Assembly (NCBI GenBank): GCA_016716525.1
Contig: JADJWE010000009.1
Span: 372,001 to 436,000 of the forward strand
Length of the DNA stretch: 64,000 nt
DNA from: Candidatus Flexicrinis affinis
GTDB lineage: Bacteria; Chloroflexota; Anaerolineae; Aggregatilineales; Phototrophicaceae
Reading direction: 5' to 3'
In this document: positions 8,671 to 18,254 of the stretch, one piece after another
Layout: every line of letters starts with the position of its first letter
Position numbering within the stretch: the first letter of the stretch is position 1
Notes under the pieces: model-generated
What the model was told of the DNA's origin: nothing
Database searches by the model: none
Seen by the model: the letters and a program-made list of their open reading frames with translations, nothing else
Position numbers and translations under genes: made by a program

Positions 8671-8744
8671 GTAGGGCAGACCGCCGGGTCGCCTGTCATT
8701 TCGCATATCACCGCGGTCTGGTAGGGACGCGATACATCGCGTCC
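8671..8744. repeat. dispersed intergenic hairpins
   Basis: Two elements side by side: a degenerate copy of the GACCGCCGGGTCGCC hairpin (8671-8695) and a perfect 9-bp inverted repeat GGACGCGAT/ATCGCGTCC with a 2-base spacer (8725-8744). Both lie in the 275-bp gap between the asparaginase and MFS genes. No other content was recognised in that gap. Confidence 0.5.
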
Positions 8745-8840
8745 GACAGGGCACAGATAAGGCGGCCCCGTATGGCGCTTTACACGCGGCGCTGCGTCCC
8801 CTATGCTCATCGACTGAATCCGGTCACCGAGAATACACCC

Positions 8841-10046
8841 ATGCCCGAACCCATTGGTCGCCGCGTCAACCCGCCGCTGATCGTCGCGTTTGCCGTATTC
8901 GTCGTCATGGCCGCGCCGGTCGGCATCCTCAACGTGGCGTGGGAGCCGATGGCCGGCGACTTTGCCCAGCCGTTCGAAACGCTGGGCGTGCTGCTGTCGA
9001 TGTACACCATCGGCCGCTTGATCGGGACGTTCGCCGCCGGCCGAATGATCGTGCGGTTCGGGTTGTTCCGGGTGTTGGCGGCAGGCACGCTGGTCAGTGC
9101 GATCGGCTTGGCGGGGTATGTGCTGAGCGGGGCGTGGCCGCTGATGCTGGCGAGCGCGTTCACGCTGGCGCTGGGGTGGGGCACGGTGGACATCTCGATG
9201 AACGTCTACATTGCCGCCAACCACCGGCCGGGGATCATCGCGTTCTTGCACGCCAGCTACGGCGTCGGCCTAACGCTCGGGCCAATCATCGCCGCGCTTT
9301 TCATTACCGCGCTGGACGGCTCGTGGCGGCTGAGTTACATCGTCGTGCTGGTCGGATTGCTGGCCCTGCTAGGGTGGACGGTGGCGATCCGCACGCAGTG
9401 GACGCTGCCGCGTGCCGAACTTTCCGAGGATGGACAGACGCCGGTCAAGGCACCGGGCCTGTGGGCGACCCTCGCCCTCCCGCTGATGGTGGGCTGGATC
9501 GTCTTCGCGTTCGTGTACGGTGGCATCGAGGTCGGCACCGGTCAGTTGGCAGGCACGCTGCTGACCGACTCGCGCGGGCTTGACCCGGCTACGGCAGGCA
9601 CATGGATCAGCGTGTACTGGGGGATCTTCACGGTTGGGCGGGTGGTCATCGGAGTTATCGGAAATCGCGTGCGCGTCCACGTCGTGCTGATCGCCAGCAT
9701 GATCGTCACGCTGATCGGCACGGTACTGCTGATGCTGCCGGGGCTGAATCTGGCGCTACCGGGCCTGCTGCTGATCGGCGCGGGGTTGGCCGCGGTGTTC
9801 CCGTCGGTGGTGGGATCGCTGCCGCGCTGGTTCGGCGTTAACCATGCGCCGAACGCAATCGGGTTTACAATAGGTGTAGCCAGCGCCGGTACCGCCGTAC
9901 TGCCCGGCATTGGGGCGTTCGTCGCCGCTCGGCTTGGTTTCGAGTCGATCGGAGTGTTTCTCGTCGTGCTCGCGGTGAGCCTGACTGCGCTTTATGCGGT
10001 CAATGGCTTCCGAATGTTCGCCCGCGCACACCGGGCGAGTGTGTGA
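8841..10046 (+). CDS. MFS transporter
   Basis: A 401-residue protein with about twelve hydrophobic helices and the major facilitator layout: YTIGRLIGTFAAGRMIVRFG in the first half matches the loop 2-3 signature (G...GR....G). The FHASYGVG-like segment (FLHASYGVGLTLGP) and LPRWFG occur in fucose/glucose-type permeases (FHS/FucP-like group), so a sugar substrate is possible but unproven. Start: ATG at 8841 (MPEPIGRR), directly before the first helix; it lacks a good ribosome-binding site, and an ATG further upstream at 8773 is in the same frame. It ends 82 bp before the CSLREA exoprotein. Confidence 0.88.
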   Translation: MPEPIGRRVNPPLIVAFAVFVVMAAPVGILNVAWEPMAGDFAQPFETLGVLLSMYTIGRLIGTFAAGRMIVRFGLFRVLAAGTLVSAIGLAGYVLSGAWPLMLASAFTLALGWGTVDISMNVYIAANHRPGIIAFLHASYGVGLTLGPIIAALFITALDGSWRLSYIVVLVGLLALLGWTVAIRTQWTLPRAELSEDGQTPVKAPGLWATLALPLMVGWIVFAFVYGGIEVGTGQLAGTLLTDSRGLDPATAGTWISVYWGIFTVGRVVIGVIGNRVRVHVVLIASMIVTLIGTVLLMLPGLNLALPGLLLIGAGLAAVFPSVVGSLPRWFGVNHAPNAIGFTIGVASAGTAVLPGIGAFVAARLGFESIGVFLVVLAVSLTALYAVNGFRMFARAHRASV

Positions 10047-10128
10047 GCGTGGCGTTAGGTTGATTGACCCGACAGTACTATTCGGGTTAGTCTCGACACA
10101 CGTTGTATTTGTTATTGTGAGGGAACTC

Positions 10129-13100
10129 ATGCGCAAGAATCGTTCGTTTTTTGCGGCCGCGCTGTTGGTCGCGGTGCTCACCGTGCTTGCAGTAGCGGCA
10201 GTGCCGGCGTTGGCTCAGCCGCCGCTGGTGACGTTTAATGTTGACACGGTGATCGATGCGAAGGACGCGTCGCCGGGCGACGGCACCTGCGCGACCGCCG
10301 GCGCGGCCTGTTCGCTGCGCGCCGCCATCGAGGAAGCACAGGCGCTCGGCGCCGCCAACGACTATCAGATCAACATCCCGGCCGGGACGTATGAACTGAC
10401 GCTCGAAGCGTACCCGATCGATGTCGACAACTATGCGCTGTATGGCGGCACTCTGCTGCCGATTATCGACGGGCGGACCATCACGTTTGTCGGCGCGGGA
10501 TGGAGTACCACCGAGATCCGCCGTGCGTTCATACCCGTGCTGGGGCGCCTCTTCTTGGCCTTTAACTCGAACCTTACGTTCCAGAACTTGTCGTTCAGTG
10601 AAGGTATAACGACGAATGTCGACGGGTGCCTGACTTGCAATCACGGTGCGCTCATCAACGCTTCCGGCGGAAGTCTTGCATTCGACCGGGTACGCGCACA
10701 GAGTTTCGGTGGCGATCAGCTGCTTAGCGTCGTCTACGGCGAGAACGTATCGAGCGTTTCGGTTGCACGGTCGCGTTTCAACGGCCCCGGTCCTGCGGCG
10801 CAGATCGCCACGGTTGCGGCGGGCAACGTGAGTATCACGTCTAGCACGCTTCAAGGCGGGTTAATCGGCGTGGATATTGCCGAGCCCAGTTCTACCGGCA
10901 CCTACGTAATCGAGAACACCACACTGAGTTCGTCCCCGTATGCGGTTCAAGTGGGCCGGTCTGCCGGCGCGGGCAGCACGGAAGTTGTGATTCGCAATAC
11001 GACGATATGGGACAGCTTCGTGCGTTCCAACAACACAAGCGCTGAAACTCACACCATGCGGCTGATCAACTCGATCATCGCGGCGACGTCGCCGTGTGGA
11101 TCAAGTGGCGCTGGAACGACGCTGTTCGTCGGCGAGGGGCGCAACCTCGTCGGGTTTAACGGCAGCCTCGGCGGGTGCCCGGCCACGCCGGAGTTCGAGG
11201 TCATCGCTGGCTTGCCCAGTACGGTGATCGACACAACACTCCGTAGTCTGGCAGCCAGTGGGTTTGGCGGACCGACGCAGGTGTTCGAACCGGCGGACAA
11301 CAGCCCGGCCATTGACCGCGCACTCGGTGTCTGCCCCGCGCAAGATGGCCGCGGCGCGACGCGCAGTATCGGGGCGGGATGCGACATCGGCGCGGTCGAG
11401 GCGATTCAGGCGACCTTCACAACGAATTCGCCGGTCACCGAAGGCTCTGGATTCGCGGCCCTCTTTGGTTTCACGGGGGCGGCAGCGTGTCCCGACTGTG
11501 CGCGCACGATCAGCGTAGCAACCAGTGATGGCAGTGCGATAGCGCCGGGAGACTACTTGCCTTACACGCTTATCAACCATAATGTCGCCGGTGTTGCATC
11601 TTTCACGGTGATTGGCAGTATCGAGGACGATGATGTTGTCGAGCCTGACGAGACCTTCTCAGTCAACGTGACCGACACGGTCGGGTTCTCGCTAATGAGC
11701 CCGGCGACGCGGACATACACGATCAGCGCCAACGACGGATCGCTGGCGGGAGTCACCGTCAGCGAGAGCAGTCTGACGATCGAGGAGGGCGAGAGCGACA
11801 TCTTCACCGTCGTCCTCGACGCCGCGCCGGGCGCCGACGTCACCGTCACCCTGACCGAACCTGCGATCGCGTCGCTCGACAAGACCCTGTTGACGTTCAC
11901 CGAAGGCAACTGGGATACACCGCAGGTCGTGACTGTCACCGGCTTCGAGGACAGCATCGACGGGTCGGACTCGGTCGCCGACGTAATTGGGGTGACCGTG
12001 TCGAGCAGCTTGCCCGCGTATGATCTCGGCGCGCTTTCCGACATCGACGTGACCATCACCGACGACGATGTGTCCGCCGTGGTGTTCGACCCGGCGTCGG
12101 TCACGGTCGTCGAAAGCGGCAGCACCGTTGTGAACGTCACGCTGGCAACCTTGCCGGGTGGCGACGTGACCGTCACGCTGACCCCGCCGGCGGAGGTCAC
12201 GTTCGACGTGTCGATTCTGACGTTCACCAGCGGCAATTGGGACACGCCGCAGGCCGTCACCGTCTCCGGCGTCGACAACCTCGTGGATGCGCCCGATGTC
12301 GTGACGACGTTCGCCTACGACGCGGCCAGCGCGGACGCGAAATACGACGCGCTTGCGGGAACGGTCGACCTGACGGTACTGGACGACGACACCGCCGGCG
12401 TGACCATCGCGCCGACCGCGCTGAACCTGCTGGAGGGCACGTCGGCCACGTTCGACGTCAACCTGACCAGTCAGCCGACCGCCGACGTGCAGATCACACT
12501 GACGTTCGACGCGCTCGACCTCGACGTGCAGCCCAACGTCCTCACGTTCAGCGACCTGACGCCGCAGACGGTTACCGTTACGGCGATTGACGACCCGGTC
12601 ATCGACAGCGAGACGGTCGACGTCACGTTCACGGCGTCCAGCGGCGACGGTCTGTACGACGGATTCGTGGTCGCGCCGGTCGGCGTGCAGATCACCGATT
12701 CGCAGACCAACCTGCTCGTCAACCCGAGCTTTGAGCCGAACGTCCTGCGCGGCGACATCCCTGACGGATGGTCGGGCAAAGACCTGCTGACGTCGGACGG
12801 GATCAACTCGAAGGAAGTGGTTGACGGCGTGACGACCTTCCGCTTCCGGTTCACGGGTGCGACTAACGTTACACGGAAGCTAAAGCAGACCGTCAAGTAT
12901 GACGCTGCGTTTGCCGAGGCCGGCGACGCGCTCGCCTTCAGTATTTGGGCGCGCGGCAAAGACTTGACTACCGGTGGTCAGGTCAAGGTCAAGGTCAAGT
13001 ATGCTGACGACAACAAGGACAAGGTGACGCTCGATGTCGGCGTGGGCACGACCGTGTATACTGAGCTTACGGCGAACATCCCGCTGACCGGGCCGGTCGC

Positions 13101-13245
13101 CAAGGTCAAGGTGCAGATCCAGACAGGTTCGCTCGGCTCGATGTGGGTAGACGACTCCGACCTGCGCATCACCGCCGCAGTTCCGCGCCGAGATGCCGTG
13201 CTGCCGCCGCCATCGGCCCCAGACAGCTTCCGTCGTAACGACTAG
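10129..13245 (+). CDS. CSLREA/beta-helix exoprotein with Calx-beta-like repeats and C-terminal jelly-roll module
   Basis: A 1038-residue secreted protein. Residues 1-30 are a signal peptide (LLVAVLTVLAVAAVPALAQ). A CSLREA-type motif (CSLRAAIEEAQ, about residues 56-66) opens a right-handed beta-helix domain (to about 430). Four Calx-beta-like repeats follow (EGSGFAALFGFTG; VSESSLTIEEGES...LLTFTEGNWDTPQVVTVTG; VTVVESG...ILTFTSGNWDTPQAVTVSG; IAPTALNLLEGTS). The last 170 residues (NPSFEPNVLRGDIPDGW...FRFRFTG...KLKQTV...SMWVDDSDL) form a carbohydrate-binding-like jelly roll, ending in PRRDAVLPPPSAP. Start: ATG at 10129 with GAGGG upstream. A cell-surface or matrix role is inferred. Confidence 0.85.
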   Translation: MRKNRSFFAAALLVAVLTVLAVAAVPALAQPPLVTFNVDTVIDAKDASPGDGTCATAGAACSLRAAIEEAQALGAANDYQINIPAGTYELTLEAYPIDVDNYALYGGTLLPIIDGRTITFVGAGWSTTEIRRAFIPVLGRLFLAFNSNLTFQNLSFSEGITTNVDGCLTCNHGALINASGGSLAFDRVRAQSFGGDQLLSVVYGENVSSVSVARSRFNGPGPAAQIATVAAGNVSITSSTLQGGLIGVDIAEPSSTGTYVIENTTLSSSPYAVQVGRSAGAGSTEVVIRNTTIWDSFVRSNNTSAETHTMRLINSIIAATSPCGSSGAGTTLFVGEGRNLVGFNGSLGGCPATPEFEVIAGLPSTVIDTTLRSLAASGFGGPTQVFEPADNSPAIDRALGVCPAQDGRGATRSIGAGCDIGAVEAIQATFTTNSPVTEGSGFAALFGFTGAAACPDCARTISVATSDGSAIAPGDYLPYTLINHNVAGVASFTVIGSIEDDDVVEPDETFSVNVTDTVGFSLMSPATRTYTISANDGSLAGVTVSESSLTIEEGESDIFTVVLDAAPGADVTVTLTEPAIASLDKTLLTFTEGNWDTPQVVTVTGFEDSIDGSDSVADVIGVTVSSSLPAYDLGALSDIDVTITDDDVSAVVFDPASVTVVESGSTVVNVTLATLPGGDVTVTLTPPAEVTFDVSILTFTSGNWDTPQAVTVSGVDNLVDAPDVVTTFAYDAASADAKYDALAGTVDLTVLDDDTAGVTIAPTALNLLEGTSATFDVNLTSQPTADVQITLTFDALDLDVQPNVLTFSDLTPQTVTVTAIDDPVIDSETVDVTFTASSGDGLYDGFVVAPVGVQITDSQTNLLVNPSFEPNVLRGDIPDGWSGKDLLTSDGINSKEVVDGVTTFRFRFTGATNVTRKLKQTVKYDAAFAEAGDALAFSIWARGKDLTTGGQVKVKVKYADDNKDKVTLDVGVGTTVYTELTANIPLTGPVAKVKVQIQTGSLGSMWVDDSDLRITAAVPRRDAVLPPPSAPDSFRRND

Positions 13246-13274
13246 ACCATACCTGACATGGAGGGTTAGAAACC

Positions 13275-13973
13275 ATGCTTCGAAAACTCGCGATCCTGAT
13301 CTTGGTGACAGTCGGGTTCACGCTGCCAGCGCTGGCGCAGCCCGCAGGCGACGTGCAGTTCGACGGAGTCACCGTGGCCTCGTGCAACGGCACAATCATG
13401 GAAGGGACGCTGCTGCTGGGCGCAACCGATACCAACGGCAACCCGCTGATTGGCGAGACGCTCGAACTGCGGGCGGGCGGGACGACGATCCCGTTCATAT
13501 TCAACATCACGCCGATGCCGTTTGCGATTGACGTGCCGTCACTTGCGTCGGGGCCAATCACGATGTCGGTGCGCATCGCTGGCGCGCCGGCAACCGAGTC
13601 GGTGACTCGCATTGTGGGGTGCGGCGGCGAGATCCTGCCGCAGGCCAGCGATGACCGCATCAACGCCGGTTACGGCGATTTGCTCGCCGTGCTGTACAAC
13701 GCCGAGACATCCACCGGCCCCGGAATCGTCGTATACGTCGTGGACGGGACGGTTGGCCGGTCGATCGGCGCATACGCGGGCGTGCTGTTCCAGATCGACA
13801 CGCCCAGACAGAACACGATCATGGCTGAGCTGGGACCGACCATGTTGATCGCGCTCAGCAGCGGCGAATTCCAAATCAACATCGGGCCGGACGCCGAAGG
13901 CAAGGTCTACGAGGTGATCCTCGATGAACTGCCGGGCGAAGCCAGCGCCCTGCGGTTCTACCGCGCGCGGTAG
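13275..13973 (+). CDS. small secreted protein of unknown function
   Basis: A 232-residue protein with signal peptide MLRKLAILILVTVGFTLPALA and GGAGGG 10 bases before the ATG. An Ig-like beta-rich N-terminal half (GVTVASCNGTIMEGTLLLGATDTNGNPLIG) is followed by CGGEILPQASDDRINAGYGDLLAVLYN; as far as I recall, the DDRIN...AVLY segment recurs in Chloroflexota exoproteins. It starts 29 bp after the exoprotein gene, on the same strand, and precedes a strong terminator, so the two are probably co-transcribed. No enzymatic motif is visible. Confidence 0.8.
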   Translation: MLRKLAILILVTVGFTLPALAQPAGDVQFDGVTVASCNGTIMEGTLLLGATDTNGNPLIGETLELRAGGTTIPFIFNITPMPFAIDVPSLASGPITMSVRIAGAPATESVTRIVGCGGEILPQASDDRINAGYGDLLAVLYNAETSTGPGIVVYVVDGTVGRSIGAYAGVLFQIDTPRQNTIMAELGPTMLIALSSGEFQINIGPDAEGKVYEVILDELPGEASALRFYRAR

Positions 13974-13995
13974 GGTGAACGTAACAAGATACACG

Positions 13996-14025
13996 ACGGG
14001 CCGGTCGTTCGACCGGCCCGTTTTT
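13996..14025 (+). terminator. rho-independent terminator
   Basis: A 12-bp perfect stem ACGGGCCGGTCG/CGACCGGCCCGT with a 2-base (functionally 4-base) loop is followed by TTTTT. It closes the exoprotein transcription unit 22 bp after its last stop codon. Confidence 0.9.
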
Positions 14026-14086
14026 GTTCCGCATACCGCACCATTTCTCACCATCTGCACAGTCGACTTTCTGAGCTTATGTGCTA

Positions 14087-14115
14087 TTGTGATAGGCCGT
14101 CCAGACCGCTATACT
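14087..14115 (+). promoter_or_regulatory. sigma-70 type promoter of uvrA
   Basis: TTGTGA at 14087-14092 and TATACT at 14110-14115 are separated by 17 bases. Transcription would start near 14122, about 64 bases before the uvrA ATG. Confidence 0.6.
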
Positions 14116-14185
14116 GCTAGAACGTCTGTGCCACAAACTGCATACCCCCGCTTGGCCCCCTACCAGCCGGAGACTCGAGGTCCTT

Positions 14186-17095
14186 ATGTCGGATAAGATC
14201 GTCGTCCATGGCGCGCGCGAACACAACCTCAAGAACATCGATGTCGAGATCCCGCGCGACCAACTGGTCGTCATCAGCGGCTTGTCCGGGTCTGGCAAGT
14301 CGTCGCTCGCGTTTGACACGATTTTCGCCGAAGGTCAGCGGCGTTACGTCGAAAGCCTGAGCGCCTATGCGCGCCAATTCCTCGGGCAGATGGAGAAGCC
14401 CGACGTTGATCAGATCGAAGGGCTGAGCCCGGCCGTCAGCATCGACCAGAAGGGCGTGAGCCATAACCCGCGCTCGACGGTCGGTACCGTGACTGAGATC
14501 TACGACTACCTGCGTCTGCTATATGCCCGTATCGGCATCCCACACTGCCCGGTCTGCGGCGAAAAGGTCGTCGCGCAGAGCGCACAGCAGGTCGTCGACG
14601 CCGTCAGATCCCTCCCGGAAGGCACCCGCATCCAGATCCTCGCGCCGGTGATCCGCGACAAGAAGGGCAACCACGAAAAGGTGCTCGAGGACATCAAGAA
14701 GCAGGGCTTCGTGCGCGTGCGCGTCGATGGCGACGTGCGCGAGCTCGAAGAAGAGATCAAGATGGATCGCTACAAGATCCACAACATCGAAATCGTAGTC
14801 GACCGTCTGGTGATCCGGCACTATGAGGACGCGAACAGCGAGGACGCACAGAACGCCGAGACGCGCCTGACCAACGCCATCGAGACGGCGCTCAAGCTGG
14901 GCGAGGGCGTTGTGACGGTCAACACGCTCGGCGACAAGCCCGAGGACATCCTGTTCAGCGAGCATCTCGCCTGTGTCAACGGCCATGGCAGCATTCCGGA
15001 CATCGAGCCGAGCACGTTCTCGTTCAACACGCCGCGCGGCGCATGCCCGGAGTGTCAGGGCTTGGGCTTCCGGCTTGAGTTCGACCCGTCGCGCATCGTC
15101 GCCAACGCCGACGCCAGCCTCGCACAAGGCGCGATCGACGCGAACGGCTGGAACATGGAAGAGCCGGGCTGGACGCGCACGGTGCTCGAAGCGGTCTGCA
15201 AGGCGCATGGCATCGACTTTGAGGACACGCCGTGGAAGTTGTTCACCGAGCGCCAGCAGGACGTCATCCTGTACGGCACCGGCCGCGACAAGATCCGCGT
15301 CGAGTACTATAACCGCTTCAATCAGCTGCGGGTGTACGAGACCAAGTTCGAAGGCGTGATCAACAACCTGCGTCGTCGCTACAACGAGACCAGCAGCGAG
15401 ATGATCCGCGAGACGCTTCAGGGGTATATGACGCCGTTCCCGTGCGAGACGTGCAACGGCCGCCGCCTGCGCCCCGAAGCGTTGGCCGTGACCGTCGCTG
15501 ACAAGCCGATCTACGATGTCACGAATCTTCCCGTGGCCCTGCTCAAAGGCTGGGTCGACAGCTTGCGCGGCAACAACGGCACTGTCGCTTCGCTGAACAA
15601 CCGCGACCAGCAGATTGCCTACCAGATCCTCAAAGAGATCGAGGAACGCGTGCGCTTCCTCAATGATGTCGGCCTGGGCTATTTGACGTTGGCCCGTGCG
15701 GCCGCGTCGCTCAGCGGCGGCGAGGCGCAGCGTATCCGGCTCGCCACGCAGATCGGATCGCGCCTGACGGGCGTACTGTACGTGCTGGACGAGCCGTCGA
15801 TCGGTTTGCATCAGCGTGACAACGGCAAGCTGATCCGCACGCTGATGGACCTGCGCGACCTCGGCAACACCGTGCTAGTGGTCGAACACGACGAAGAGAC
15901 CATGCGCTGCGCCGACCACTTGATCGATCTCGGCCCCGGTGCCGGAGAGCACGGCGGGGAGATCGTCGCGCAAGGCACGCCGGACGACGTGATGCAGGTC
16001 GTCGGCAGCCCGACCGGCGACTTCCTCAGCGGGCGCTTCCATATCCCGGTGCCGGAGACACGCCGCGAGGGTTCCGGCGGGACGATCCGCATCATCGGCG
16101 CAACCGAGAACAACCTCAAGGAACTGAGCGTGGACATCCCGCTCGGCAAGCTGGTGTGCGTGACCGGCGTCAGCGGCAGCGGCAAGTCGACGCTGATCGT
16201 CGATATCCTGCACGCTAAGCTGGCGCAGGCCATCAACGGCAGCCGCGAGCGCCCCGGCAAGCACACGGCGATCGAAGGCATCGAGCAGATTGACAAGATC
16301 ATCAACATCGATCAGTCGCCGATCGGCCGGACGCCGCGCAGCAACCCCGGCACCTACACCAAGATGTTCGACTCGATCCGCGACCTGTTCGCCGAGCTGC
16401 CCGAAAGCAAGATGCGCGGCTACGGGCCCGGCCGCTTCAGCTTCAACGTCAAGGGCGGTCGTTGCGAGAACTGTCAGGGGCAGGGGCAGATCAAGATTGA
16501 GATGCAGTTCCTGCCGGACATCTACGTCGACTGCGAGGTGTGCAAGGGCAGCCGCTATAACCGCGAGACGCTGCAGGTGCACTTCAAGGGCAAGAGCATC
16601 GCCGACGTGCTGGACCTGACCGTGACGGAAGGGCTGGCGTACTTCGAGAACATCCCGACCATTCGCAACAAGCTGGAGACGCTCGACGCGGTCGGCCTCG
16701 GTTACATTCGCATCGGTCAGCCGGCGACGCAGCTTTCCGGCGGCGAGGCGCAGCGCGTCAAGCTCAGCCGCGAGTTGAGCAAGCGCGCGACGGGCAGCAC
16801 GCTGTACATCCTCGACGAGCCTTCGACCGGCCTGCACGCGATCGACGTCAGCCACCTGATCACGGTGCTGCAGACGCTGGTTGACAACGGCAACACGGTC
16901 GTCGTGATCGAGCATAACCTCGACATCATCAAAGTCGCCGATCACATCATCGACCTCGGGCCGGAGGGCGGCGACGGTGGCGGCGAAATCATCGCCGAGG
17001 GTACGCCCGAAGAAGTCGCGGAGAACGAAGTCAGCTTCACGGGTCAGTACCTGCGGCACATGCTGGCCGGTGAGCCGATTCTGCCCATCCTCTAG
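14186..17095 (+). CDS. uvrA: excinuclease ABC subunit A
   Basis: A 969-residue DNA-damage recognition ATPase of nucleotide excision repair. It is full length for the family. It contains the N-terminal GAREHNLKNIDVEIPR, Walker A GLSGSGKSS (about residues 31-39), ABC signature LSGGEAQRIRLATQIGS, Walker B VLYVLDEPSIGLH, and the second ATPase with GVSGSGKSTL, QLSGGEAQRVKLSRELSKR and LYILDEPSTGLH. Zinc-binding CxxC pairs are present (CPVCG, CPECQ, CETC, CENC/CEVC). Start: ATG at 14186 with GAGG upstream. It is monocistronic with its own promoter, the usual arrangement for uvrA. No LexA-type operator was recognised. Confidence 0.97.
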   Translation: MSDKIVVHGAREHNLKNIDVEIPRDQLVVISGLSGSGKSSLAFDTIFAEGQRRYVESLSAYARQFLGQMEKPDVDQIEGLSPAVSIDQKGVSHNPRSTVGTVTEIYDYLRLLYARIGIPHCPVCGEKVVAQSAQQVVDAVRSLPEGTRIQILAPVIRDKKGNHEKVLEDIKKQGFVRVRVDGDVRELEEEIKMDRYKIHNIEIVVDRLVIRHYEDANSEDAQNAETRLTNAIETALKLGEGVVTVNTLGDKPEDILFSEHLACVNGHGSIPDIEPSTFSFNTPRGACPECQGLGFRLEFDPSRIVANADASLAQGAIDANGWNMEEPGWTRTVLEAVCKAHGIDFEDTPWKLFTERQQDVILYGTGRDKIRVEYYNRFNQLRVYETKFEGVINNLRRRYNETSSEMIRETLQGYMTPFPCETCNGRRLRPEALAVTVADKPIYDVTNLPVALLKGWVDSLRGNNGTVASLNNRDQQIAYQILKEIEERVRFLNDVGLGYLTLARAAASLSGGEAQRIRLATQIGSRLTGVLYVLDEPSIGLHQRDNGKLIRTLMDLRDLGNTVLVVEHDEETMRCADHLIDLGPGAGEHGGEIVAQGTPDDVMQVVGSPTGDFLSGRFHIPVPETRREGSGGTIRIIGATENNLKELSVDIPLGKLVCVTGVSGSGKSTLIVDILHAKLAQAINGSRERPGKHTAIEGIEQIDKIINIDQSPIGRTPRSNPGTYTKMFDSIRDLFAELPESKMRGYGPGRFSFNVKGGRCENCQGQGQIKIEMQFLPDIYVDCEVCKGSRYNRETLQVHFKGKSIADVLDLTVTEGLAYFENIPTIRNKLETLDAVGLGYIRIGQPATQLSGGEAQRVKLSRELSKRATGSTLYILDEPSTGLHAIDVSHLITVLQTLVDNGNTVVVIEHNLDIIKVADHIIDLGPEGGDGGGEIIAEGTPEEVAENEVSFTGQYLRHMLAGEPILPIL

Positions 17096-17133
17096 CCGCC
17101 TCCGGCGGAGTGATGCGTGCTGACTGATGCGTG

Positions 17134-17162
17134 ACAAGGCGCGGGAGACCCCCGTGCCTTGT
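17134..17162 (+). terminator. hairpin downstream of uvrA, part of a dispersed repeat
   Basis: ACAAGGCGCGGG and CCCGTGCCTTGT form a 12-bp stem (one G-T pair) with a 5-base loop 38 bases after the uvrA stop codon. There is no good T-run, so termination is uncertain. Most of it (17141-17164) recurs at 18094-18117. Confidence 0.45.
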
Positions 17163-17164
17163 GT
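17141..17164. repeat. 24-bp direct repeat flanking the TPR pseudogene, copy 1
   Basis: GCGGGAGACCCCCG(T/C)GCCTTGTG(T/C) appears here and at 18094-18117 with 22 of 24 bases identical. The two copies bracket the broken TPR gene. Confidence 0.6.
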
Positions 17165-18028
17165 GTTATTCAGGGCCAGTGAGTAAACGCGCTTTTTCCT
17201 CGTCGGTGTCGGCTTCCGCATTCCGCCCGATCGCCCGAAAGATTTCTGCCCGCGTCACATAGTATTCGGCATCATCCGGATTGAGTTGAATCGCGTGTGA
17301 CAGGTCAGTCAAGGCGTGTTCGAGGTCGCCCAGAACCTAATAGGTACAACCGCGATTGCAGTAGTCATCGGCATGGTTCGGATTGAGCCTGATCGATTGG
17401 TCGAAGTCTGCCAATGCGGCCGCATAGTCGCCCATCTCGAAGTACGTCGTTCCGCGCGCATAGTATGCGCGAACCTGGTCGGGTTGATCCTCGATGATGA
17501 GCGAATAATCTGAGATCGCTTCGTCATACCGGCCAAGCTGCATAAGGCAAAACGCCCGATTTGACCGTGTCACGCTGGCAGCCGGCCGCACGTGGAGCGC
17601 ATCCGTGAAGTGCGAAATCGCGGCTTCGAAGTCCTCGAGCTCCATGCACATCTCACCCCAGTCCGCGTGTGCCCAGAAGAAAGCGGGATCGAGCCGGACC
17701 GCTTCGGCGTAATCGCGATGTGCACGCTCCACATCACGCAAGGTGTGCAGGTGAATAAAGGCCCGATGCCAGTACGCTTCCGCCAGCGTGGGATCGTTTT
17801 CGATGGCTGCGCAAACGGCACTGTATGCCGCCGACTTGTCATCGAGCGCGTGCAGAGCGCGACTGCGCACGTAGAGCGCCTCCGCGTTTGTCGGATCAGC
17901 GCTCAGGATGTCTCCGCATGTCTCGAGTGCCTGCGCATAACGACGAGCAGAGAAGTCGTTCCAAGCGTCTTGTACTCTAGAAGGTATGGGACGTCCTCCG
18001 TGTCAATAAAGTAACCATGTTCTGCCAT
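17165..18028 (-). pseudogene. TPR-repeat protein gene, interrupted by an amber codon and probably a frameshift
   Basis: The frame encodes at least six tetratricopeptide repeats (AYWHRAFIHLHTLRDVERAHRDYAEAVRLDP, SNRAFCLMQLGRYDEAISDYSLIIEDQP, YYARGTTYFEMGDYAAALADFDQSIRLNP and others). A TAG at 17337-17339 interrupts a repeat (CNRGCTY-stop-VLGDLEHALTDL), and the frame then continues as good TPR sequence to a TAA at 17165-17167. At the other end, the TPR frame runs upstream to 17988 without an ATG, whereas an ATG at 18028 opens a different frame (MAEHGYFIDTEDVPYLLE). This suggests a second lesion, a frameshift near 17975. Two lesions point to a decaying gene; a sequencing error at either site cannot be excluded. 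Such proteins are usually scaffold proteins. Confidence 0.65.
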
Positions 18029-18093
18029 CCAGCCTATTGTAGACGATCACGCTCTAGAAAAATGCGCTACCGCGTGTGTCGAGGGATGGTTGG

Positions 18094-18117
18094 TGCGGGA
18101 GACCCCCGCGCCTTGTG
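18094..18117. repeat. 24-bp direct repeat flanking the TPR pseudogene, copy 2
   Basis: Second copy of the repeat at 17141-17164, with two differences. It lies in the 226-bp gap upstream of the pseudogene. Confidence 0.6.
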
Positions 18118-18254
18118 CATTGGGCTGAGGACGTTCGTCACGGCGAACGTGTTCATATCGACACGGGCGGCTGCCGAAGTTTCGGGTCACACTGAATGAT
18201 GCGGCACTGCGCGTTCGCTCTGCAGCCGCGTTGGACGCGACGGGGACTCCCACC

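Noticed and set aside
8271..8840. Extended N-terminus for the MFS transporter
   Set aside because: The upstream in-frame part overlaps the asparaginase gene and is Arg/Ser-rich without hydrophobic helices.
14519..17221. Long antisense frames (430 and 448 codons) across uvrA
   Set aside because: These are shadows of a well-conserved GC-rich gene; the composition is biased and uvrA is clearly the coding strand.
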